Both the position numbers and the translations under genes were made by a program. Of a stretch of DNA of 64,000 nt, positions 35,899 through 44,199 are shown piece by piece. The notes below the pieces were generated by a model that was not told where the DNA came from, did not search any database, and saw only the letters and a list, made by a program, of their open reading frames with translations. This DNA comes from Allomuricauda sp. M10 (GTDB taxonomy: Bacteria > Bacteroidota > Bacteroidia > Flavobacteriales > Flavobacteriaceae), in assembly GCF_020782875.1 (NCBI RefSeq), contig NZ_JAJGBN010000002.1, forward strand, positions 62,001 to 126,000. Reading direction: 5' to 3'. Every line of letters begins with the position of its first letter. Within the stretch, counting starts at the first letter, position 1.

Positions 35899-38800
35899 AT
35901 GAAAGTAAAGAATCTGTTTGGAGCACTTCTGGCCTTGTGCCTGACCATGGCTTTTGCCTATGCTCAAGAAAAAACGGTCACCGGAACGGTCACGGACCAA
36001 GATGGTGTACCCTTGCCCGGGGTAAACATTATTGTGAAGGGCACATCCAATGGAACACAATCCGATTTTGATGGACAATATCGTTTGTCTGCCAGTACGG
36101 GAGATGTACTGGTTTTCTCCTATTTGGGACAACGGACCATTGAACGCAGCGTAGGTGCCGAAAGCACCATCAATGTTCAGATGGAAGAAGATGCATCCCA
36201 ATTGGAAGAAGTAGTGGTCACCGCCCAAGGTATCGTAAGGGAAAAACGCTCTTTGGGTTATGCGGTAACCACGGTAGAATCTGAAAAGGTGGAGGCCCGA
36301 CCAGAGGCGGACATCGCCAGGGTTCTGAACGGAAAGGTGGCGGGGGTCAACATTACCTCCAACAACGGACTGTCCGGTTCCGGCACCAATATCATCATCA
36401 GGGGATACTCATCGGCCACACAATCCAATCAACCTTTGTTCATAGTTGATGGTATCCCTTTTGATTCTGGCACCAACACCCAAACCAACTTTTTGGACGG
36501 CAACACGGAATCGAGCCGATTTTTGGACCTTGACCCCAACAATATTGCCAGCGTAAGCGTATTGAAAGGTTTGAGTGCCACCGTACTTTATGGTAACCGG
36601 GGTAGAAATGGGGTAATTTTGATCACCACCAAAGGTGCCGCTTCCGGTGATGCCCCTACCAAGACCGAAGTGAACGTGACCCAATCGGTTTTCATGTCGA
36701 ATGCGGTTTTGCCCAAATTCCAGCAAAATTATGGAGGTGGATTCCATCAAGGTTTTGGGTACTTCTTCAGTAACTGGGGACCTCGATTTGATCGCACCGA
36801 CGATGATGGAATTGCCAGTGCAGGGCAGTACATCGGTACAGGACCCAATGGAGAAGCCATTTTAAGACATCCCTTCAACTATATGGCAGACCCAACCTTG
36901 ATTGCTGGTTTTGAAGATTTGTTGGATGACGAATATCCGTATAAACCATACAACGGGGTTGAAGAATTTTTTAGAACGGGATATGTGTACAGCACCTCGG
37001 TAAATGTCCGCGGTGGTTCGGAGAAAATCAGTTTCAACGCCAATTATGGCCGTACCGAAGATATAGGGGTAACCCGTGGCAACCGATTGTTGCGAAACAA
37101 TTTTAGCTTAGGGGGCAATGCCAAACTATCGAACAATTTTACCGTTTCCGGTGTATTCAACTTTGCAAGAACGGGTTACAAATCGCCACCTAATGCGGTG
37201 AGTACGGGAAGTGGAGCTGCCTTTAATGGTTCTGCCATTTTTGGGGATGTACTTTACACTCCGATCAGTGTAGACCTTACCAATATCCCTTACCAGGCCG
37301 TTGACGGTCGAAGTGTGTATTACCGCTCCGGTAATGATATCCAAAATCCATATTGGACCGTAGCCAACTCCAAAACATCACAGGAAACCGACCGTTTCAC
37401 CGGCAACATGTCCATGAGCTACGCTTTGAACGATTGGATGAACCTGACCTATCGAGTTGGGTTGGATACTTATACAGAATTAAACTCCTACGGGCAAAAC
37501 AGAGGAGGTGTAGATGGACCTACCTTGGGTATTTTGAGAACCACTTCCGTACGGAATTCCATTTGGAACCATGACTTGATATTGAGTGCCGAAAAAAGCT
37601 TGTCTGAGGACCTTAACCTGACCGCCACCTTTGGTGCCAACAGCAGAAGGGATACCTATGCACAGGACGGTATTGAGAGTCAAGGACAGTTGGTATTCGG
37701 GGTTTTGGAACATTACAACTTTACCACCCCATCCTCGGTGAACTCGTTTTCCGGGGCCAACCTCAACCAAAATTTTGAGGAAAACCTAGTGGGTGTTTAT
37801 TTAGACGCTACCGTTTCCTACAAAGATTTGCTCTATTTGAACGTTGTGGGCAGAAACGACTGGTCTTCCACCTTGGAAACTGAGAACAACTCTCTCTTTT
37901 ATCCTGGGGCCAGCCTTTCGTTCATTCCAACAACTGCTTTTCCTGCCATTCAAGGAAATGCGCTTAACTACGCCAAGGTTCGATTGGGCTATGGTTCATC
38001 GGCCGGATTCCCTACACCCTTCAATACAAGGGATGTGTTGACTTTGGGTGCTAGGACTTTTGTTGACCTCAATGGAAATGTCGTCTCGGGCAATTCCGTT
38101 TCCGATGTATTAGGAAATAGGGATTTGTCGCCAGAAAAAGTCCAAGAATTGGAAATAGGCCTGGATACCAGATTGTTCAATAGGTTGAATTTCAACGTGA
38201 GCCTTTTCAAAAAATCGACCAAAGATTTGATCACCAACCGTACCCTGGATAGTTCCACAGGTTTCCGTTCCACTTTTGTGAATATCGGGGAAGTGGAGAC
38301 CAAAGGTGTGGAAGTGGATTATGACCTCAACATCTTAAGGGAAAGCGAAGCAGGTTTTGGATTTAACTTGGCAGGTAACTTCACTGCCAATGAAACCATT
38401 GTAACCGATCTAGCCGAGGGCACCAACAATATCCTATTGACCTTTGCTATCTCCGGCGAGGCTGCCAACTATGCCGTTGAGGGAAGACCATTCGGTGTTT
38501 TCTTGGGTTCCACCATTCTTAGGGACGACAACGGAAACAAAGTGGTTGGCAACAACGGTCAATATTTGGTGAACAACAACATCACCGAAATTGGTGACCC
38601 CAATCCAGATTGGACCACAGGATTGATTCCGACCTTCACCTATAAAGGATTCTCACTTTCTGCCAATTTACAATACAGACACGGTGGCGATGTGTATTCT
38701 GTGACCACAGCCGGTTTGATCGGTCGTGGAGTGGTAGATCCGGATAAGCCCATCGACAGGGAAGCCAATTATATCCTTCCTGGGGTTTTTGCAGATGGAA

Positions 38801-39141
38801 CGCCTAATAATGTGGCCATTACTTCTACCGAGTTCGGTTTCAACACCTATTTCGCAGGAGGAATCAACGAAGTGAACATTTACGATGGTACTACCATCAG
38901 GCTTCAAGAGGCTTCATTGGGTTATTCCCTTCCGAAGAAATTTTTGGACAAAACGCCGTTCGGAAGCATGTCGTTCACCCTTTCCGGTTCCAACCTTTGG
39001 TACAAGGCGGTAAACTTCCCCGATGATGTGCGGTATGACACCAACTCCTCCAGTACCGGTGTTGGCAACGGACAGGGAATCGATTTCTTCACTGGACCTT
39101 CCACAAGAAGATATGGACTCACCGTTAGGGCCTCATTTTAA
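35899..39141 (+). CDS. SusC/RagA family TonB-linked outer membrane protein (second copy)
   Basis: A 1080-residue importer. Signal peptide (LFGALLALCLTMAFAYAQ), carboxypeptidase-like domain (VTGTVTDQDGVPLPGVNIIVKG), plug (QPLFIVDGIPFDSG; VLKGLSATVLYGNRGRNGVILITTKG) and a long barrel ending in RYGLTVRASF with terminal phenylalanine. It differs in plug sequence from the copy at 25521 (TAQGIVREKRSLGYAVTTV), so the two are not recent duplicates. It pairs with the SusD gene 30 bases downstream. Substrate unknown; the downstream GH16 gene hints at a beta-glucan but is not in the same transcript. Confidence 0.95.
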   Translation: MKVKNLFGALLALCLTMAFAYAQEKTVTGTVTDQDGVPLPGVNIIVKGTSNGTQSDFDGQYRLSASTGDVLVFSYLGQRTIERSVGAESTINVQMEEDASQLEEVVVTAQGIVREKRSLGYAVTTVESEKVEARPEADIARVLNGKVAGVNITSNNGLSGSGTNIIIRGYSSATQSNQPLFIVDGIPFDSGTNTQTNFLDGNTESSRFLDLDPNNIASVSVLKGLSATVLYGNRGRNGVILITTKGAASGDAPTKTEVNVTQSVFMSNAVLPKFQQNYGGGFHQGFGYFFSNWGPRFDRTDDDGIASAGQYIGTGPNGEAILRHPFNYMADPTLIAGFEDLLDDEYPYKPYNGVEEFFRTGYVYSTSVNVRGGSEKISFNANYGRTEDIGVTRGNRLLRNNFSLGGNAKLSNNFTVSGVFNFARTGYKSPPNAVSTGSGAAFNGSAIFGDVLYTPISVDLTNIPYQAVDGRSVYYRSGNDIQNPYWTVANSKTSQETDRFTGNMSMSYALNDWMNLTYRVGLDTYTELNSYGQNRGGVDGPTLGILRTTSVRNSIWNHDLILSAEKSLSEDLNLTATFGANSRRDTYAQDGIESQGQLVFGVLEHYNFTTPSSVNSFSGANLNQNFEENLVGVYLDATVSYKDLLYLNVVGRNDWSSTLETENNSLFYPGASLSFIPTTAFPAIQGNALNYAKVRLGYGSSAGFPTPFNTRDVLTLGARTFVDLNGNVVSGNSVSDVLGNRDLSPEKVQELEIGLDTRLFNRLNFNVSLFKKSTKDLITNRTLDSSTGFRSTFVNIGEVETKGVEVDYDLNILRESEAGFGFNLAGNFTANETIVTDLAEGTNNILLTFAISGEAANYAVEGRPFGVFLGSTILRDDNGNKVVGNNGQYLVNNNITEIGDPNPDWTTGLIPTFTYKGFSLSANLQYRHGGDVYSVTTAGLIGRGVVDPDKPIDREANYILPGVFADGTPNNVAITSTEFGFNTYFAGGINEVNIYDGTTIRLQEASLGYSLPKKFLDKTPFGSMSFTLSGSNLWYKAVNFPDDVRYDTNSSSTGVGNGQGIDFFTGPSTRRYGLTVRASF

Positions 39142-39171
39142 AAACAGCTAACTCGTTTTAAAAAATACATT

Positions 39172-40887
39172 ATGAAAAAAATATCAAAGATCATTTGTCT
39201 CCCATTTGTTGCCCTGGCCATTTTGGCGGGCTGTGAGACTACCTCCCTCGATGTTATTGAGAGCCCCAATGCCCTCAATCCATCACAAGCGAGTGTTGAC
39301 TTCTTTTTAAATCAGATACAATTGATGACCGCCCAGATCCATTCCGGGGAAGAAGGTCGTGCAGAAAACGGATTGAGCCAATTTGGAATGGAACCCGTTC
39401 GTATACAACATGGATTTGGTCCTACCTATCGTGAAAATTACGATCCATCCAATTTTGACAGGGTCTGGGACAATGTGTATGCAAGGGCCTTAATCGATAT
39501 CCGCACTATGAACCCATTGGCGGAGGAAGCAGGTCAATATACCCATATTGCCATTGGCCAGATCTTGGAAGCTTATATAATGATGTCCATGGTCGATTTC
39601 TTTGGCGATGTTCCTTATTCCGAAGCGGCAAAAGGTGGTGAAGGTATCCTGAATCCAAAACTGGATTCCGGGGCATCCATTTATGCGGCTGCCGACCAAC
39701 TCTTGCTAGATGCCATCGTCAATCTAAATAAAGATGAAACAGCACTTCCGCTGAACGATTTGTTCTATAAAGGAGATGAGAGTCAATGGATCAAAGTGGC
39801 AAACACCATGCGCCTTAAACTGTACCTTCAAACTCGCATTGCCAATGCAGAAGGATTTGGGGCGGCGGTGTCCACGGCTCGTATCAATGAATTGATCAGT
39901 GGCAACCAATTGATCATGGACTCCGCTGATGATTTCTTTTTCCAATGGGGAACCAACAATGCGTCCCCAGATAGTAGGCACCCTTATTTTGATGCCAACT
40001 ACGATGGTGCAGGGCCAAGTTCCGACTTCTATACCTGCAACTACTACATGAACCTGATGGCCAACCAATACAGTGAGCCCGATCCAAGGATTCGGTATTA
40101 TTTCTATCGTCAACAAAGTGATTTCTCAGGCGCAGATGTAATTACCAAGGAATGTGTCACCGAAATTTCCCTACCCTCTTGGTGGGATCCTAGCGAACCA
40201 TATTGTACTGTGCCAGCCACCAATGGCCTGGATGGTTATTGGGGAAGGAATCACTTGGACAACGATGGTATCCCTCCTGATGATGCCTTTAGGACTCTTC
40301 ATGGAACCTATCCGATCGGTGGACCTTTTGATGATGATTCCTTTAGGAATGTCTCGGGATCTGCAGCAGTGAGCGAAGGATTGGCAGGAGCGGGCATTTC
40401 GCCCATTATGATGTCTTCCTATACTTATTTCATGTTGGCTGAGGCATCTTTGACCTTGAACACCACTGGAAATGCCCGTGATTATTTGGAATCCGGAATT
40501 AGGCAATCCATCGGCACCGTAGTTGAATTTGGAGCGTCCCTCGCCAGTGGAAGCGGATTTGAACCAACCAGTACTGCCATTGACAACCACGTTTCCGAAA
40601 TTTTGGGCAATTATGATGCAGGCAACGATACTGACAAACTTCGCATCATTGTAGAACAATATTTCATTGCCCTTTGGTGCAGTGGAATAGAGGCCTATAA
40701 CACGTATCGAAGGACAGGTCAACCAGATAACTTGACTCCTGCCTTTGCATTACAGGATCCTGGAACTTTTTTAAGGTCCATGTGGTATTCCCAGACTGCG
40801 GCAGACAGCAATACGAACATCACCCAGAAAAGTGCCCCTGACACTCCCGTGTTTTGGGATACCAACCCTGAAGGTTTTGTTGATTGA
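39172..40887 (+). CDS. SusD/RagB-like outer membrane lipoprotein (SusD-like type 2)
   Basis: A 571-residue lipoprotein (signal ending L-A-G-C, then ETTSLDVIESPNAL). The body has the features of the SusD-like_2 group: FLNQIQLMTAQI, YEN-like opening NYDPSNFDRVWDNVYARALID, MSMVDFFGDVPYSEA and WIKVANTMRLKLYLQTRI. It is the partner of the preceding SusC and lies 30 bases after it. Members of this group serve diverse substrates, not only glycans. The next gene, a lipoprotein, begins about 20 bases after the stop. Confidence 0.92.
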   Translation: MKKISKIICLPFVALAILAGCETTSLDVIESPNALNPSQASVDFFLNQIQLMTAQIHSGEEGRAENGLSQFGMEPVRIQHGFGPTYRENYDPSNFDRVWDNVYARALIDIRTMNPLAEEAGQYTHIAIGQILEAYIMMSMVDFFGDVPYSEAAKGGEGILNPKLDSGASIYAAADQLLLDAIVNLNKDETALPLNDLFYKGDESQWIKVANTMRLKLYLQTRIANAEGFGAAVSTARINELISGNQLIMDSADDFFFQWGTNNASPDSRHPYFDANYDGAGPSSDFYTCNYYMNLMANQYSEPDPRIRYYFYRQQSDFSGADVITKECVTEISLPSWWDPSEPYCTVPATNGLDGYWGRNHLDNDGIPPDDAFRTLHGTYPIGGPFDDDSFRNVSGSAAVSEGLAGAGISPIMMSSYTYFMLAEASLTLNTTGNARDYLESGIRQSIGTVVEFGASLASGSGFEPTSTAIDNHVSEILGNYDAGNDTDKLRIIVEQYFIALWCSGIEAYNTYRRTGQPDNLTPAFALQDPGTFLRSMWYSQTAADSNTNITQKSAPDTPVFWDTNPEGFVD

Positions 40888-40908
40888 TAAATATTAAAAA
40901 TGACAAAT

Positions 40909-41709
40909 ATGAAAAGTACTTTTAAATATATTTTCGGTTTTCTCATTGTACTGCTGGCTTTTGCCGCATGTGAGGACAAGGACAAAAACCCGCTCAACGT
41001 GTTCGATTTGGATAATTCCAAGGCGCCTTATGTTCGTATAAAGCTGGATCAGACCATTGTTGCTAAGGGCGATTTGGCCACTTCTTCCTTATCGGGTACC
41101 GTGGATGATGCAAGTGACAATGTAGCCTCATGGGAACTTAGTGTTAGCATTGAATCTGGCGGGGTGGCAACTGACACCGTTGCTTTGACGACCATTACAC
41201 AATTTCCTAGTGATATTTCCATCCCCTATACCGACATTGCCAGTGCATTGGGCATTACAGTGGACGATATTTCAGGTGGGGATTTTATTCGTTTCTTGGG
41301 TAAATCCACAGGTACGGATGGTACTGTGACCACTGTGGACAACTATAGCGCAAACGTAACAGGGCAGCCGGAACAATTGCAGGCTTTCAATTTTATTGTT
41401 CTGGTAAAATGTTCTCCTATTTCTGATGCCACCGTACCTGGAACCTGGATCATTGAGATGCAGGACCTTTTCGGGGATGGTTGGGATGGTGCCTTTGTTA
41501 CCTTCGAAATAGATGGCGTTTCTACTAATTACACCTTTACCTCCGGAGATGCCGCAACGTTTAATGTGGATGTTCCCGCAGGAACAAGCCAGTTGGTGAT
41601 TTCGTACACCAGTGGAGCATTTGAAGAGGAACATGTATTTACCATCCAAACACCAGATGGTGATGTACGCGGACCATTCGGACCAAATCCAAGTCCGTGT
41701 ATTAATTAG
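40909..41709 (+). CDS. Surface lipoprotein with GDGWDG-type domain
   Basis: About 266 residues. The lipoprotein signal ends F-A-A-C followed by acidic EDKDKN, which in Bacteroidota favours surface export. The N-terminal part is a beta-rich domain (YVRIKLDQTIVAKGD; SLSGTVDDASDNVASWELSV). The C-terminal part holds DLFGDGWDGAFVTFEIDG, a motif of secreted beta-sandwich domains, and ends PSPCIN. It follows susCD in the same operon and takes the position of a surface substrate-binding protein, though no known binding domain is recognised. The frame allows an ATG at 40900; the one at 40909 gives the standard signal (MKSTFKYIFGF). A terminator follows directly. Confidence 0.83.
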   Translation: MKSTFKYIFGFLIVLLAFAACEDKDKNPLNVFDLDNSKAPYVRIKLDQTIVAKGDLATSSLSGTVDDASDNVASWELSVSIESGGVATDTVALTTITQFPSDISIPYTDIASALGITVDDISGGDFIRFLGKSTGTDGTVTTVDNYSANVTGQPEQLQAFNFIVLVKCSPISDATVPGTWIIEMQDLFGDGWDGAFVTFEIDGVSTNYTFTSGDAATFNVDVPAGTSQLVISYTSGAFEEEHVFTIQTPDGDVRGPFGPNPSPCIN

Positions 41710-41732
41710 CATACTATGTAACTCAACCTTAG

Positions 41733-41771
41733 AAGGCCCTGTTTATACAAAACAGGGCTTTTTGTTTTTCT
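41733..41771 (+). terminator. Rho-independent terminator of the second susCD operon
   Basis: A 9-bp stem (GCCCTGTTT/AAACAGGGC) with a 5-base loop is followed by TTTTTTGTTTTT. It ends the susC-susD-lipoprotein transcript before the MFS gene. Confidence 0.9.
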
Positions 41772-41806
41772 TCAGGGTAAACCCAAATAGATTATTGTAA
41801 ATATGG

Positions 41807-41840
41807 TTGTAAGTAGATTGATGGTTACCTCGTACCTTTG
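41807..41840 (+). promoter_or_regulatory. Promoter of the MFS transporter gene
   Basis: TTG at 41807-41809 and TACCTTTG at 41833-41840, 23 bases apart, match the Bacteroidota consensus TTG/TAnnTTTG. The start point would be near 41844, which is inside the longest open frame, so the first ATG at 41803 cannot be used from this promoter. Confidence 0.65.
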
Positions 41841-41877
41841 CATTTTCGTTTCAACCTCAACCTTAAACCTAGCCAAT

Positions 41878-43089
41878 TTGGACAACCACTCGAATACAAC
41901 CAATAAAAAGGCATTACTGTCCTTAGCCATCGGAGGTTTTGGCATTGGCCTTACGGAATTTGTGATTATGGGAATTCTTCCCAACATTGCAGATTCCATG
42001 GGCATTTCCATCTCCAAAGCGGGGCATTTCATTGCCATATATGCTTTGGGTGTTGTGGTTGGAGGTCCATTCATGGCAAGGATTACCAGTAAACTTTCCC
42101 CTAAGAAAACCTTGTTGTTCCTCATGGTTTGGTTTACAGTTTTCAATACACTGTCTTCCTTTTCAGGGAACTATTGGACGATGATGTTATTCCGGTTTTT
42201 GTCGGGTATGCCCCATGGTGCCTTTTTTGGGATAGGAGCGGTTGTATCTGGATACTTGGCAAAAGCCGGTAAAGCTGCACAGGCCATGGCCATTATGTTT
42301 TCCGGGCTTACGGTGGCCAATATCATCGGGGTGCCCCTTGGCACCTATATCGGTCAGGAATGGCACTGGAGTTTTTCCTTTATGTTGGTGGGAGTAGCAG
42401 GTATTGCAACATTGGCCAGTCTATATTTTTGGATGCCCAAACAATCCTTGGAAGAAACAGATGCTTCCAACACCAATAGTGCTTCCGAAGGATTGAAAAG
42501 CAAAAAGCTTTGGGCTTTGATTGCCTTAACTACCATCGGTACAGGGGGATTTTTTGCTTGGTACAGTTATATTGCCCCATTGGTCATCAACATCACCAAT
42601 TTATCCGAAGCTACTGTAGGTTACGTGATGATCGTAGCTGGTGTGGGCATGTTCGTAGGTAATTTTTTAGGCGCCAGAATGGTAGAACATTTTCCTCCGG
42701 TAAAATGTGTTGTGATCAGTCTCTTGAGCATGACTACTATTTTGTTGATCAACTCTTTTCTTGCCAGTAACACTATCGCCGTTTTTGTAATCAGCTTTAT
42801 TGTGGGTATGATTACGTTCTCCGTGACAGCACCAATCCAGATTGCCATCATCAAAGCCGCCAAAGGAGCCGAGAAATTAGGTTCTTCCATGAACCAGAGC
42901 GCGTTTAATATGGGCAACGCCTCTGGAGCTTATTTTGGTGGACTTCCTATGGTCTTTGGACTTCCTGTCACCTATGCAAGTGTGGTGGGTGCTATTTTAG
43001 CCTGCATCGGGGCCGGAATCGGAATTGCCATTTTGTACGCCCAAAAAAGCATATCCAAGAAAAAAAGTAAGGAATCCGTTTGTGCCTAG
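41878..43089 (+). CDS. MFS transporter (AraJ/sugar-efflux type)
   Basis: About 403 residues with 12 membrane helices. The first helix begins KKALLSLAIGGFGIGLTEFVIMGILP; other family features are FRFLSGMPHGAFFGIGAVV and ANIIGVPLGTYIGQ, typical of DHA1-type exporters for arabinose-like sugars or drugs. The open frame extends to an ATG at 41803, but the added 25 residues (MVVSRLMVTSYLCIF) are not expected in the family, and a consensus promoter lies within them. The TTG at 41878 is the best start. The gene is between the susCD operon and a GH16 glucanase and might export an oligosaccharide or a toxic by-product; this is inference. Confidence 0.85.
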   Translation: MDNHSNTTNKKALLSLAIGGFGIGLTEFVIMGILPNIADSMGISISKAGHFIAIYALGVVVGGPFMARITSKLSPKKTLLFLMVWFTVFNTLSSFSGNYWTMMLFRFLSGMPHGAFFGIGAVVSGYLAKAGKAAQAMAIMFSGLTVANIIGVPLGTYIGQEWHWSFSFMLVGVAGIATLASLYFWMPKQSLEETDASNTNSASEGLKSKKLWALIALTTIGTGGFFAWYSYIAPLVINITNLSEATVGYVMIVAGVGMFVGNFLGARMVEHFPPVKCVVISLLSMTTILLINSFLASNTIAVFVISFIVGMITFSVTAPIQIAIIKAAKGAEKLGSSMNQSAFNMGNASGAYFGGLPMVFGLPVTYASVVGAILACIGAGIGIAILYAQKSISKKKSKESVCA

Positions 43090-43177
43090 TGGCCAAACTA
43101 CAATGTATTAATTTGTTCAGGTTTCATCATAAATAGTATCTTTAAGTATAGGCAACCTTAATCCAATACATTTAGAT

Positions 43178-44011
43178 TTGAGAACATCATTCCTTTGGAC
43201 AAGCTTCCTTTTCTTGGGGCTTTTGTTCCCTTCCCAAAAATATACTGCAGACGTTTCCAATTTCACATTCAATACCTTGGTCTTTTCCGATGAATTTGAT
43301 TATTCAGGTAGTCCGGATATCAAAAAATGGCATCATCAAATCATCCCACCCGAAAATGGCGGATGGTACAATGGTGAGCTGCAACATTACACGAACAGGA
43401 TCAAAAACTCGGAAGTGAAAGATGGTTCCCTCTTCATTAGGGCTTACAAAGAGCCATATACTGTTGATGGTTCCACCAAATCCTATACCTCTGCCCGATT
43501 GAACGCCAAATTTGAGTTTACCTATGGTAAAGTAGAGGTGAGGGCCAAACTCCCAACGGAAGCCGGTACATGGCCTGCCATTTGGACTCTGGGAAAAAAC
43601 GTGAACGAACCAGGCAATTATTTTGGCGACCAATTCGGAAAAGTGGGGTGGCCGTTATGTGGGGAAATTGATATTTTGGAACAAACAGGATGGAATAAGA
43701 ATAGTACCATTTCCCATTTTCATTGGGGCGACCTGAATACCAAGGAATATAAAAATGAAGGAGGGACACTTTCCTTTCCAGAAACGGAAGACGGATTCCA
43801 TATTTTTTCCATGGAATGGACCGAAAAAAGTATCAAAACCTTTGTGGATGGCAATTTGGTGCATGAATTGCCCAACGGGGATGATAAACCCTTCAACCAT
43901 GGACATTATTTGATCCTTAACCTTGCCCTAGGCGGTAATTTGGGTGGTGAAGTCCCGGATTCTTTCACAGAGGCCACCTATGAAATCGATTATGTGAGGA
44001 TTTATCAATAG
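43178..44011 (+). CDS. Glycoside hydrolase family 16 protein (beta-glucanase type)
   Basis: A 277-residue secreted enzyme. Signal peptide in the first ~20 residues (FLWTSFLFLGLLFPS), then the GH16 beta-jelly roll: VFSDEFDYSG, NGELQHYTNR, YGKVEVRAKLP, the catalytic signature G-E-I-D-I-L-E (Glu163 as nucleophile and Glu168 as acid/base), SMEWTEKSIKTFVDG and the closing YEIDYVRIYQ. Family members cleave beta-1,3 or mixed-linked glucans such as laminarin. The start is TTG; no in-frame ATG gives the signal peptide. The stop codon abuts the stop of the convergent CPXCG gene with no bases between. Confidence 0.9.
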   Translation: MRTSFLWTSFLFLGLLFPSQKYTADVSNFTFNTLVFSDEFDYSGSPDIKKWHHQIIPPENGGWYNGELQHYTNRIKNSEVKDGSLFIRAYKEPYTVDGSTKSYTSARLNAKFEFTYGKVEVRAKLPTEAGTWPAIWTLGKNVNEPGNYFGDQFGKVGWPLCGEIDILEQTGWNKNSTISHFHWGDLNTKEYKNEGGTLSFPETEDGFHIFSMEWTEKSIKTFVDGNLVHELPNGDDKPFNHGHYLILNLALGGNLGGEVPDSFTEATYEIDYVRIYQ

Positions 44012-44194
44012 CTATTGACCCAATTCCCTGGCTTCAAACCCTACCAACTCTTGGTCCTCAAAGGTTGCGGTTACCTCAATAGGGTTACAACAAACTTCAC
44101 AATCTTCAACATAGGTTTGGTTGGAAACAGAGGTATCCAAAAGAAATGAAATCTCTTCCCAGCAATACGGACATTGAAAAAAGTGTTCGTACAT
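44012..44194 (-). CDS. CPXCG-motif cysteine-rich small protein
   Basis: A 60-residue protein with two cysteine pairs, C-P-Y-C near residue 8 and C-E-V-C-C near residue 32, forming a probable zinc ribbon. The glycine of the CPXCG name is replaced by W (CPYCWEE). Length is typical. It starts 5 bases after the stop of the TolC gene, so it is the last gene of the efflux operon. The family function is unknown; a role in regulation or metal binding is possible. Confidence 0.8.
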   Translation of the reverse strand: MYEHFFQCPYCWEEISFLLDTSVSNQTYVEDCEVCCNPIEVTATFEDQELVGFEARELGQ

Positions 44195-44199
44195 CGCAC

